From Penelope pileata (taxonomy: Eukaryota; Chordata; Aves; Galliformes; Cracidae), in NCBI GenBank assembly GCA_013396635.1, contig WBMW01005037.1:1578665-1642664 (forward strand): 64,000 nt of DNA, given 5' to 3'. Each line of letters opens with the position of its first letter. Position 1 is the first letter of the stretch. This document shows, piece after piece, positions 50,301 through 62,300 of this stretch. The translations under genes were made by a program, and so were the position numbers. The notes beneath the pieces were generated by a model. The model had not been told where the DNA came from. It worked only from the letters and a program-made list of their open reading frames with translations, and made no database searches.

Positions 50301-53300
50301 GTGTGGCAACTCTTACCATGTACCACGCATGTCTTTGTAGGACACTGATTTTGTGTGTCTTGAGCAACAGGGCATGCAAGCACACAGCTCCAAGGACCGA
50401 TGGAGCAACAGAGCGCTCTTGGGTGCAGAACCCTTCCGATAACCTGCCTGGGTGTATGCAAGGCACCAGACAGGGGAAGCAGAGATGAGTGCTGCAGTGC
50501 AAGGGATAAAACAGAAGTGCTACTCACATCAGTGCCGCTGCACGTCGCCATCCGGGGGTGGGAAGGGGTGGGCTGCTCCGTGGGACACGCTCGGGGTAAG
50601 CGGTTGTCCAGCCTGCACACCGCGCCCAGCCCTGGCGCAGCGGGGAAGCCGTCCACAGACAGGTACTTATACAAGAGGCAGCTGAAAGCATCAGGCATGT
50701 GTTATAGGACCAGCAGGGATAGTAACAAGAAAAAGCTTCTCCCCTTGCAATGTGCTTTATACCAGGGACCACAGCTATAGTGGACGGGAACAAATGACAT
50801 CCAGAACCAACCCAGCCTTCCTGCAACCATGGACAGAGAGGTCCTGAGCAGCACAAGCAGACGCACTGAGATGCTCTCAGCACTGATCAGACTCTGCTCA
50901 TTTTAAATAGTCCAGCAAGCACTAGCTCACTGTAGCCACTTTCCAGCACTGTTGACTGACACACAACCTGGCACTGGGAACACATCCTGGCACAGGAAAG
51001 GGCTATGGTCTTCCTGTGTCAGCTCTCCAGTGTCCAAAAGAACACATGGACTGACTGTGCCATGGATGAGGTGACCTGTGCATTGGTTTTCTGGGCCAGT
51101 GCAGGCTCAGCAGACTTGATCGACCATGGCAAGTGGCATGGACTTTATCAACCACAGCAACCAAAGCAGTTCTAGTGCGTCCATATCCTCACGAAATGTA
51201 GACTGTATATATTTCTTATCCCCAGGCCAAGAGCAGCTGAGTAGGTGTCACACAGCACAAAGATGCAAAGATTCTTACTTCTGGGTGGCTTGTTCCGGGG
51301 CTGGCTGGTATGTACATGGCTCCGTGACCTTTAGCTGCAGTATTGGAGCTTCGTAGTATGAGCTGGGTAGCAAAACCAGATAGTCCTAGGAGGAGAAACA
51401 GGAGAATTAGTTAGATGTGGGAAACTTGCCCCCAGGGAGCTGCTGAAGCTCCCCATGGTGGGTGGAGCACAGGGCTTGGTCCTTACCAGCAGCACACCCT
51501 CTGCTTCAACAACCAGAGACCAGGTGTTGGGGTTGAGTACGAAGGGCTCCCCAAAGCTGTTCTGGGGGACGGTGACAAAGGCTGGCTCCGTGCTGGGAGC
51601 AAAGACAATCTGCTTGGTCTGCTCTGTACCTGGAGCGGGAGGGACAAGAGGCTGTGAAGGCTCTGGGGAGGGGATGGAAAATGTGGAGCTGCAAATCAGA
51701 GGCCACGCTCAGGGGAGCAGCCCTGCGGTGCAGCAGGGAGTGCTGGGCTCCTGCTCTCTTGGTGCTGTTGTAGCAGATGCACCACAATCCCACACCTAAC
51801 TGTAACAGAGACATCCACTCTGCATCTACTCAGTAGCTTAATGTAAGAAAAAAGAAAAATCACTGTAATTCTGAATGCTAATCCATAGCTGTCACAGTGT
51901 GCTCTGCACTCCTGGACTGCAAAGCACAGAGAATTACATGCCAAAGAGCAGTCTGCCCGCTAGAAAAAGGAACTTATCTGTGAAGAATTTGTTCTGAGAC
52001 AGACAAAAAGAATTGCCCAGATACATTTTTCCTTAGGGATATTCTGGTCCATGGGCAAGGTAACTGCCTTCTCACAAACTCTCAGACCCCCAATCTGTGC
52101 TCCTGTCTTTCTTGCCAGCCAAGACTTCTGTGCCTGAGATTTAGATAATAACGTTAACTGACAGGGCAGCATAGATTTAAGGCCTGATCCTGCTGCAGTT
52201 GAACAGCTCCCTGGCTCAGCTGACACATTTCTGTAACTTTTGTAACCATTAACTTTGGATGAAAAATCAACAGAGCACCTGGAAGCAGACTGCCTGCCTG
52301 TCTAGCAGTCTCAGGAGGGTTTTGAAGCACATGGTTAAGAAGGATTCACTGAGTATGGCTGCATGGGGAGCAGATGAAATGAAGAAGTGGAGAATGTCAG
52401 ACACTGACTATCCTGATATGGTACATGGACACCAAGGCATAATGCAGAGGGTCAGAAGCTAAAGCAAGGGCTTTTGCTGCTGCTAGGATGAGTCAGGCTC
52501 TTCTCACGTGTGCTACCTCTGCTACACGCCTGGCTTCAGCTGAGGCCAAGCCCTCACTTCCTCAGATGGGAAGCAAAGGTGAGGATGCAAGGAATGAAGG
52601 GACTTCCCTGAACAGGCAACAGGGCACTTTTCTTGACAAGGTGAAGTCTGAGAGGATCCCTTTGAGAGAACATACAACTCAAACTGAGATGTGTTCTGGA
52701 GTTGGAGTGGGAAAAACCGGCCACTAAATCATAAACTTGGAAAAGGCTTCCCTTTTTGCAAGCCACATCTTCTCACTCATCTTCTTCAAGCAGGGAGAGA
52801 TTAAATGGTCCAGTTTGACCCTTTATCTTCTTTCCAGGCTGCTTGTCCTTTACCACTTGAAGCCTGTTCCACCAGAAGGTGGCTCAGCACTTCTGGAGTC
52901 ATTTGGCCTATGAGGGATGCTGCCCTCCCAGATCCCTTTGCTGGTGTATCAGCCTGGCAGTTTGCCTTCAACACTAAAAAAAATCAAATGTTGCTTCTGA
53001 GCAAGGAGGGAAGCACATTATAAAGCTCTGCTGCTGGATAGGGAAGATCAAATACTTCCTGACCTTTGGTGGGGTCCTCAAGCACAAGTGTGGCTCATGC
53101 TTCTCTTGGCTTTCTGCTGTGTAATATAGCTGGCCATAAAAATAACCAGCTATTTTTCCTCTCTCTCCCTCTCAAAAAAAAAAAAGTAGAAAAATAATAT
53201 CTTGACATTTCAAACCTTGCATATCATATCAAAGGCAAAACATCTTTTGTCTATTCAATTCAGAGGAGAGAACTTCACATACTGTTAAAGTAGTTAGCTG

Positions 53301-56300
53301 ATGTCAATAACCTTATATAGTGCAAGCACAGTTGAACAACGTGGCTGTAAAGTTGTCAGAGGAGTAAAATCAATCAGCCAGCTGTGCTCTAGGGCATCTG
53401 CATGGCTTTGAGTCTGTCCCCATGCAATCTTGCTCTCACTGATGCACAGAATAATCGATGCCCAGGCCTCTAGGTTTGTTAGCCATCTTTTAGTGGCTCT
53501 TCTTCCTCTCCAGCAGTCATGTCTTGGTAAGAAGCTAACCACTGGAGTGCACTGCCCTTATAATATGCACAATTCCAAGTCATTTCCAAAGCCTGCACCC
53601 TGTGAAGCCAGCGGTCTGGTTTAGGAGAGGGGACTCCTGAGATAAAACCATTCCCAGCTGCCAAAGTTTGGATCCAGTTCCCAGCACTTTGCCCATTCTG
53701 GTTTTGTGGAAACTCAGCTCAGCTCTGACTGGGGCACTGGAGTGATTCTGTCCCTTGCTGGAGAGACTCTATCTATCTGTACAGCGGCCTCATCCAACAG
53801 TCTGGCTGATAACAGTCCTGGGGACCAGTTTGCTACTGCTTTGTTAAATGAGGAAGGCTGCAGGCTCAAAACAGCCTGGAAGTCAGAAGGGCAGGACTAA
53901 TGGGTAAAGTCATATGGAAGCGTCTTCTGGAAAGGATGATGCAGAAGGTTGCCTGGGATGGGGAGGAGGTGGCGATGGTGCAGGGGAGCAGAGCAGTCTG
54001 GGATCCTTACCTCTCCTTCGTGGCTGATAAGCTGTAATTTTGCCATATACAGTGGCCCCTCCTGAATTAATATACCTCAGGATGACATGGAACAGATAGA
54101 GCTCTGCCTCCTTCACGTCTACAGTGACTCTGATTTTATTCTGCAAAAAGCAAAAAAGCACATGGGGCACACGTCACTGGGAGGCCAGCTCCTGGCCACT
54201 CACCTGCTCTGCAGGGGAGCCTCACCCACCTGCCTACCTGCCTGCCTGCCTGCCTCTCTTCCCCCTCCCCACCATCCCATGGCACAGCACTGGCCGGCCA
54301 CCTGGGATGGGCACACTCGGGATGGGCACACCTGGGACAGTTACACCTGGGACAGGAGAAGGGGCAGAGGAGCAGTGTCGCAGCATGGGATGCTCTGAGT
54401 TAGTCTAGAAGTCAAAAATGCACTTACAGTTGCCACAAACATTAAACTTTCCTTCCTCAACGACCGAGACCCTCCCTTCCACACTGGCGGACCCCCGGCT
54501 GACGTAGCGGAAGACGAGGCGGAAGAGGTCGGGGGAGGTCACATTGAGAGTCACCACTACCTTGGGCTGGTGGGAGAGAGAAAGGGGAGAGAAGCAGAGC
54601 ACACCTTCAATTACCTCCACCGCCGACAGCCACCAGCCCAAGCGCAGCCGCTTGGCTCACTGCTCCCAAAGCGACATGCCACAGCGCAAGGAGAAGACAA
54701 GCACCCTGGCACTACAGCACAGCCCTGGCATGGGCACCTCGCGATGCCATCCCCTCCAGGGCCACCTGTACAGCGAGCAAGCTGCCTGCAGGAGAGGGTG
54801 GGAAGGCTCTGATCAAGTCTGGAAGGTACTCTGGCACAGCAGGGCTGTTCAGCTAGCCTGGGACACATGCCATGGCAGGGGAGAGGTTTTAAGAAATTCT
54901 TGCTTTCCTTATCCACATATTGCTTTTGGGCTTTGTGACATAACCAGCTGGCAGGTACCAAATGCTGAAGCAACAGCTCTTGTGCTTACAAGGTCGCTGC
55001 CATGATGCCTACAGAGAAGGCTGCAAATGGAGTTCATGCCTCATCCCCAGGAAACTGCAACACTAAGAACTAATGGTGCCAAGGGGATGTGCCACCGAGG
55101 GTGCGACAGCCCTCCACCTGCCTGGACACTGTTTGGGAAGACCTCAGTTAAATAGATACTTAAGTCCTACCCATTTAAAAGCAATCTAAGTGCTTGCTTA
55201 AATACCTGTCTGCCTATGATGGAAAGCAGGGGGAACACCTGGGGAGGCTCCTAATGAGGGCTGTGTTCCTGGGAGCTACTGGAGAGAAAACTGCAAAAAC
55301 CTTGCAGAGAGCAAACTACAGAAGAGACCTTCCAGCAGGAAACCATGAGCTCGCCCTTCTGTCAAGGCCTACTTCTATCACAATGCCAACACTGGATGCA
55401 AAACAAAGCCAAGAGCTTGAGCATGAACCCAATCCTTAAACTTTAAGGCTGGTTCTTTTCAAGTGAGCCTACAGCAGTTTGTTGCCTAGCTCCTATGTAC
55501 AAATTCAACGGGAAAGGATTAACACTTTTGGCCCCTCTGTTATTTCACTTAAGCATGAAAAAAGGAAAGAAAACTGAAAGTACATGAACAAGAACAAGGA
55601 ACACCTTACATGGGACAAGACTCAGAGAATCACTGCCCTGCACTCCATCCCCAAACACACACACAGGTGATGCTTCCGCAGGTGCCATGCAGAAGAAGAA
55701 TCCACCAAGAAATAAGAGTCAACAGATGAAATAGCTTCATCTCTGGGGCTTAGGCAACTTCAGGTTAGTGAAAATCATCGTTATGGCAAACCATCTATCA
55801 GCACGAGCCAAGGCAATAACAAGAGATCCAAGCCAAAAATGGCAGCAAAGAAGAATCTACTTTATTTTTGGAAAAGGCTGAGAAGGTTATGCAGAGAGCT
55901 GCAAGAAAGAGCAGAGTCAGATGAAATAGCCACAAGGAACGTCAGAGACCGTGTAAGATAACCCTGTAAGCAATCACCAAGCGACCACCTTTGTCTAACC
56001 GGATTAGGATGTCAGGGGACTCCCAATTTAGGATCTTTCCCCTCATCAGTCTATGTCGTCCCCGGCACTACAGGAAATATCTGCACAAACAGGCTATATA
56101 TATACACTGTGCTGTTTATGTAGGCTGTCATGTGACTTTGGGGCTTTGAGGAGCACTTGGGGTAAAAGGTGTGTGCCAGAAGCACGTCAGCTTTCCACCG
56201 GCTGCATCCTCCCCGGGGGAGCTGGGCTGGGATGGAGCCACCCGACATACCTGGATGGAGGACATCTGCGCGTATCCTCGCCAGCTGAACCCCTCGAACT

Positions 56301-59300
56301 CCAGTGGGTTGTAGCCGAAGCGCACAGCCCGGCCGGCCGGTGTGGTGCCTTCCTCCAGCTCAAATTTCAGGTGGTGAAGGTCAGGGAAGTAATGGTCCCG
56401 CACGGGTCTGGGGAAGAGAAGGAGCACCATGACCTACTGTTATCCTGAGGGAAAGGCTCTTGACTCACCCAGCTCACCCACCAACATCCCCTTTAGCCTT
56501 TTGAGATGTTAGTTTCAGACACTTCCTCATGCCCCCACTGCAGACAGGAGGACATCTCAGCCAGGCACATGGCAGTGACCCAGATGACCAGGTATCCATC
56601 CAGGACACCAGCCCCGAAGGAGAGAAGGGGAGGCACGGCACCCCGGGATGCAGCTTACAGGGCGCAGGTGGGGCCACGCGTGTTCTGCCGGCAGCGACAG
56701 GCTCCGCTCCGCTCCTCACACGAAGGCCCCAGTGATCCGCCGACGTCGCAGCGGCAGCCTGTGGGCAGGAAGTGCCTGTTTACATTCCCGCCACGCTAAC
56801 GAGCTCCTGGTCCCTAATCAAAGACGCGCCCCAGCAGGAGGGGAGGCCGGGGCCACTATTTTTATTCCATTGTATCCGTTTTCATATTGGCCCTGGCCCC
56901 ACTTGGATCAGCTCCTCTCCCACCTCAGCGCCGAGCTATTTCCAGACGGCTGACGGCTGCGGGAGGAACAAGGCCTGCAAGCCCTCACGGCTGGGTCCCG
57001 CAGCCCCACCGCCCGCAGCAGCCTTGTTCCCTCTTCCCAACCCTTCCGGGACCTTGTGGGCCAGCCAACAGTGGCCGGATCTCCTCCTTCCTCTCTTCCC
57101 ATGGTCATGATGGAGAGCAGCCAACCCCACATCTCCATGTCCACCTGCTCCCCACAGGAGGAAGGGGTACAAGCTGTGAGGACACGACCAACGGGCTTTC
57201 ATCCCCCACTTGGTGGATCTTTGTCCACCAGTGGTAAAAGCATGAATTTGGGTCTCCAGATCCACAGCAAGGTCCAGCTGGGTCATGGTATGTTGAAAAG
57301 CAAGAGGAAAGACATCTGCTCCTTCTCTCTAGGGTCACCGGTCAGTTGAGGTATGCAACGCTTGCTCCAGAGCCAGCCCTCATGCCCCCATCTCCTGACA
57401 CATCAAAAGGGAACTCACCTTGGCAGCCGAAGTAATTTGCATTCTCCATACTGAAGTAGCCATCTTTGCATTTTGAGCAGAACTGGCCACAGGTGTTCGG
57501 TTTGCAGAAACACTGCCCATTGCCCTAGGAGAGAGCAGGTATGGGAGCTGACTCCCTCTCATAGCTCATCATGGCTGAGCCATTACTCAGCTGTTTGGGT
57601 CCTAGTCAGATACTGGAGGAGCACAGTGAGTTTCATGCTTCCTGCGTGTGGGTGGGCCAGATAAGGGCCAGATAAGTGCAATTACCCAAAAATGCAGGCA
57701 AACAAAAATCCAGGCATCCTGGGCCAAACCCAGAAATGTTTAGGTGCCTAATTTATGACAGGTCTTAATCCTACGTTCTCATGCAAGCACAGATTGTGGT
57801 GCAACCTTTGAGAGCTCAGCTGCTGGGAGAGGCAAAGCTGAAACACTCCCAACACAACTCAGATTCAGAGGTATCTGGAGGCAGAAAGGAGCAAACCCAC
57901 CTGCTGGCACTCTGCGATTCCACTGATGGTGCCCTTGGTATCACAGTTGCAGCCTGGAGAGGGGGAGACAAACAAGAAAGTCAAAAAACCACTCAGCTCC
58001 TGAGAAGAAGCCTGATGGATGACACCAGCCACCACATCAGAGGACATTGCCCGGGATGATAGGAGATGGGAAGCTCGTCAAGTACAGGGTAGCATTGCAC
58101 AAGGGCCCCCTTTTCACTCTGCACAGTTACTGTTGCAGACACGACTGTCAAAGACATTTGACTTTTCTATACATTGGGCCATGAACATCTAAGTGTGCAA
58201 AGTCTGCAGGAAGGGCTGAGAATGGCACAGCTCATTGCATGAGCCCTTATGTTCCATCTCAAGCAAAAAGCTGTGCTCCAGCCTTTCCCCTCTCCAAGTG
58301 GGTGTGCCCAGACACCTCCAGCTTTGACATGTCTCATGGTAAGAAGGAAGGAAAGGTATCGCTTCCATCGGCAATGATGATCCCCACTGGCTCGGGTTAG
58401 AATCCTGCACCATTACAGCATGGAAAAGACTTTTCAGGGCCGTTCATTTGCCATTTCCTTACTCATGCAGCCATAGGGGTTCTCTGGAGTCAGGTTCCAG
58501 TACAAGGGCTTGCATCTATCACACGCTGGGCCTTCAACATATGCCCGACACGCACAGGAGCCCTGGAGAAAGGGAGGAGAAAAAAGCAAGTGAGAATTTG
58601 CAGCCCAGTGGCTGAACATAGCATCTGCTACCCTGGAGTGGGCAATGGCCATTTCCAGCACTGTGCTTAAGGAATCATTTGGCCCAAAGCAAGAAAAATG
58701 CAATAAAAATGGCCTGCAAAGGTTGGGCAGGTTCATCTGGAACTCACCGGGGCCAGCGAGGGACCTGCAGTCACTAACCCAGCCGGGTTACAGGAGCCCA
58801 CTGGAAAAGAGAGGCACAGGGAGAGCTCACATCCTGGTTGCTCCTCAAAGTGGTTATTTCTTCCCTGACACAGGAGTGACATCCCATTTACCAGCACCAC
58901 ACCATGTCCAGGACCCCAGAGTCCCTGCCCCAGGAGGAGGAGGAGGGGGCTACCTTCGCAGTGTGGGAATCCATAGGCGCCTGGAACGCAGCTGTCGCAG
59001 CGCAGTCCTGTCACTTTGGGCCTGCAGCTGCACTGCCCCGTTTCCTGGTCACACGTGCTGTGCAGAGAGCCCTCCCTGGAGCACTGGCAGGCTGCAACAG
59101 AGGGGAGAGGAACCGCTAGGCCTGCAGGGCACAGACTCCTGCATTCAAAGCTTCCCACCAGCAACCTCTTTTGTCTGTCTGACCTTCACCATCACCAAAG
59201 TAGTCAAAAACAGGTTATAAATAACAAATGCACTCATTCTTTGATCTACTTTAAAAAAATCTTTCAAGAAAAACAATGTTTTCCCATTTTTTATCAGAGC

Positions 59301-62300
59301 CATTCATGTATATCTGCGTGTATTTCCGTGGTGGGGGGAGAAGTTTTGGTTAAAGAAAAGGAGAATATGTGATCTCATTCCAGAAAGGTCAGCAACCAGC
59401 GACAGATCTACAAAAGCTCCTTTGCACCCAGACTCCTAGGAGCAATACTCAGCTGTGCTGTGCATGGGCAGCAGGTCTGCAGGGCCCGACTGTGCACAGC
59501 CATGGCACTGCTGGTGGCAAGGGCAGGGCAGGGCGATGGCAGCTTCCTGCACAACCTGCATCCTGCAAGTGCACGTAGAGAACCTGCTCCCCTATCGCAT
59601 GAAAGGTCAGCGAGCTGCTGGCGAGCTGCCCACGCCCTCCTCAAATCCCTGCTCCAATGCCAAAGGAGATGTTTTAAGCTGACACCCCCACGTTGGCACA
59701 GCAGAACACTGTTAATTAAACTACAGATTAAAAAAAAAAAAAAAAACACCCCTGGTTCTCCCCTTCTTTCCTTGCCATGACTCCTCTGCAGCTCTGCAAT
59801 CTGGATAGTGCTTTAGGAGAGAAAAAAAAAATGACTACTGAATTCCTGCGAGAGCATTTCATCTCTGCCTCCAGCCTCTTCAAAGGCATACTGCCGGCAT
59901 CAGCAGTTGCAAGGAGTGCTCTGCCAGCTGGCTGCAGCTCAGGCATCTACATTTAGTGTGGTGCAAGAGGGTGATGATGCTCTTTTGTTGCTTCAGGGAA
60001 ATTGTATCGCAGATTATTTTTTAATGAGCAGTAAATTCTTGCTGGGAAACATAAGAGTACATCTGGCTTCCAGGCGGGTTGCTGACAGGAGGGACATGGG
60101 GACACTGCCCAGAGCTGGAGAGGGCTGTTCAGAGCACACAGAGCTCACCTCTGCCCCAGGAGTGATGCAGTGCCCAGGGAGAGCAATGCAAAGCTCTCAT
60201 CTTGAATTCAAGGCTGACATGAAACCCCAAACCCTGATCTTCATTGCTCAGCCTGTTATACAGCTGTACTCCTATTGTTTTCAGTAGTTTTCCTCCTGTG
60301 CATTGGCATGAAGAGGGGTGGAGGAAGCCCTGCGAAGCCTGGATGTGTTGTGTGAGCTATGTCTGAGCATCTCATGGCACCAAAGTTTAATCTGAGCATG
60401 TGGTTTCAGACTGCTGGGAAGACCACCCTGCTCAGAGCCCTGCTCTCTGCCTGTAGATACTCAAACCCGAGGACAGACAGATGCAACTCAGCACATCTTT
60501 CATGTTCTTTTGCACACACTTCTTCCAGAGAGGGAGTCTGAACCCTCGGTCCCCAGTACACACACTGTATGCCTGTTTCAGAGGCTGTATATCCAGACTG
60601 GGTTTTATTTCCAAACCAAACAGGCAGACCCAGGCTCCTGATGTTAGCGACAATGAACTGGAGGAGAAAAAAACTGTACAGCCTCTTGGAAGCATTCCTT
60701 AGAGACGTTTACTTATTATAGATCATGCTTATCAGATGAGTTAGCCAGGTGAACTCTGCACAGGAAAACTGATTCCTGCTGCAAGAGCTATATTCATATA
60801 CAACCCTTCGAGATGGGCTATGGAAAGGGAAACCATTACAAAGCCAGCTATTTCCCTCTCTCCCCTATCATCTTATGGTGGGTGTTACTCACGTGTGCAG
60901 CTGGGGTACCCGTAGAAGCCCAGGGCACACTGGTTGCAGGTGTGCCCTGCAAAATTCACGTGGCATCGGCACTGGCCAGCAGGGCTGCAGTTGTTGTCCA
61001 CCGCACCCCGGGAGTCACAGGAGCAAGCTGCAAGAGCAGGACTGTGATGAAACACCTGAACCATGGCCAAGCACCGCTGGTCTGAACTGTTAGGCAGTCC
61101 CACAGGAATTAGCTATTTATATTAAAAATGAATTAATTTCTTATTTCCACAGAGAGATGGGGAATGTTTTCATTGAGAGTCACAGCCATACCAGGAAAAT
61201 GCCACTGAGGGTTTATTTCACAGCAGTTTGGCAGGCTAATGCACTAAAGAGAGACAAGGAGGCATGAGCTGGGACACCCGGTCAGAGTGGGTTGTGATGA
61301 GGAAGTGTGACCGATAAAACTGCTTTTCCTCCAGGCTTGGGCATGATCCGTGACCTCCAGACCAAGCCTGACAAATTCATAGCAAATATCACATGGTTCT
61401 GAGAAGCATCAATATTTTCTGAAAAAAAAAAAGGCACGTTTTTTGGAAGGTGACAGACCAGCAGGAACTGAATGTTAACCTTCATTACGATGCCCCATGT
61501 GAATAACCAAAATTTGAGGCAACTTGAGCAACTTTTATACAGATGTTTTTGGGGAGACAAAGCACCCTGTGTCTTTCCTAACAGGTGGACACCCCCCTCT
61601 TTGTTGCTGCAGCGGGTCCTTACCGTAGCAGTGGGGGTAGGAGTGATGCCCAGCGCTGCACTGCTCGCACCTCGGCCCCGCGAATTCAGCCCTGCAGAAA
61701 CACCTCCCAGAGGGGTCACAGCCTCCTGGCAACGTCCCAACAGCACTGCAGCCGCACACTGCAACAGAGGGAAAATGTCTGCTCTGTTCTGGGAGCAAAG
61801 CTCATGGTAAACCAGGGCTTTTCTGAGGCTCTCAAATGTCACACTGACTGCCACTGTGCCACCCTTGCTTTGTTCTCGTTTTTAAGCATCTCTTGTCCAG
61901 TAAGGTAACTGTAAGCAGGGCAGAGATTGTCTTTAAGGCAGCTCCTCACAGCACAAAAGGACCTGATGCACACTATGCATCCATGGAGCACACGTGCCCA
62001 CCCACCCCAGGGAGGACGGATACGCACGCTGGCACAGGGGGTAGTTGAAGTAGCCGGGAGCGCACTGATCGCACGAGTGCCCTTCAAATCCCGTTCGACA
62101 CAGGCACTGTCCCGTCTCGCTGTCGCAGGTGCCATCGTACTGACCAGGGCCAGAGCACTGGCAAGCTGGAAAGCAACAGGGGCACCAGTAAATAAGCAGC
62201 TTCTTAGTGCCTTCCCTTCCTAGGAAAGGAACCAAACTGCTGCTTCCTCTGAGCTGGAGAAACCACAGGGGACACAGCTGACAGCAAGCATGCCCAGCCT

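Larger units (their letters stand above)
46273..56407 (-). other. LAMA5: LAMA5 domain IVb region (three tandem three-exon modules)
   Basis: Exons 56251-56407; 54428-54566 (or alternative 54011-54140), 51487-51629, 51279-51385; 50528-50681; 49704-49864, 49068-49176, 48488-48585; 47781-47982; 47289-47415, 46945-47084, 46273-46388. About 551 residues, matching the long region particular to alpha-5 and alpha-3B. It opens with HYFPDLHHLKFELEEG. Three stretches share one plan: an early beta-rich Y-x-(L/F)-V-x-x-Y motif, a cysteine-containing middle, then (L/W)LDYxLVxP or its variant FLHKVYLVP. They are encoded by exon triplets 54566-51279, 49864-48488 and 47415-46273, separated by single spacer exons (50528-50681 and 47781-47982). 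Confidence 0.92.

Noticed and set aside
54011..54140. Reading exon B as a constitutive LAMA5 exon between 54428-54566 and 51487-51629
   Set aside because: Its entry phase does not fit exon A. The junction makes TAA, and human alpha-5 joins the A-type sequence directly to the TEQT-type exon.
55194..55439. 81-codon open frame on the + strand
   Set aside because: It sits in a LAMA5 intron, has no family match, and codes on the opposite strand.
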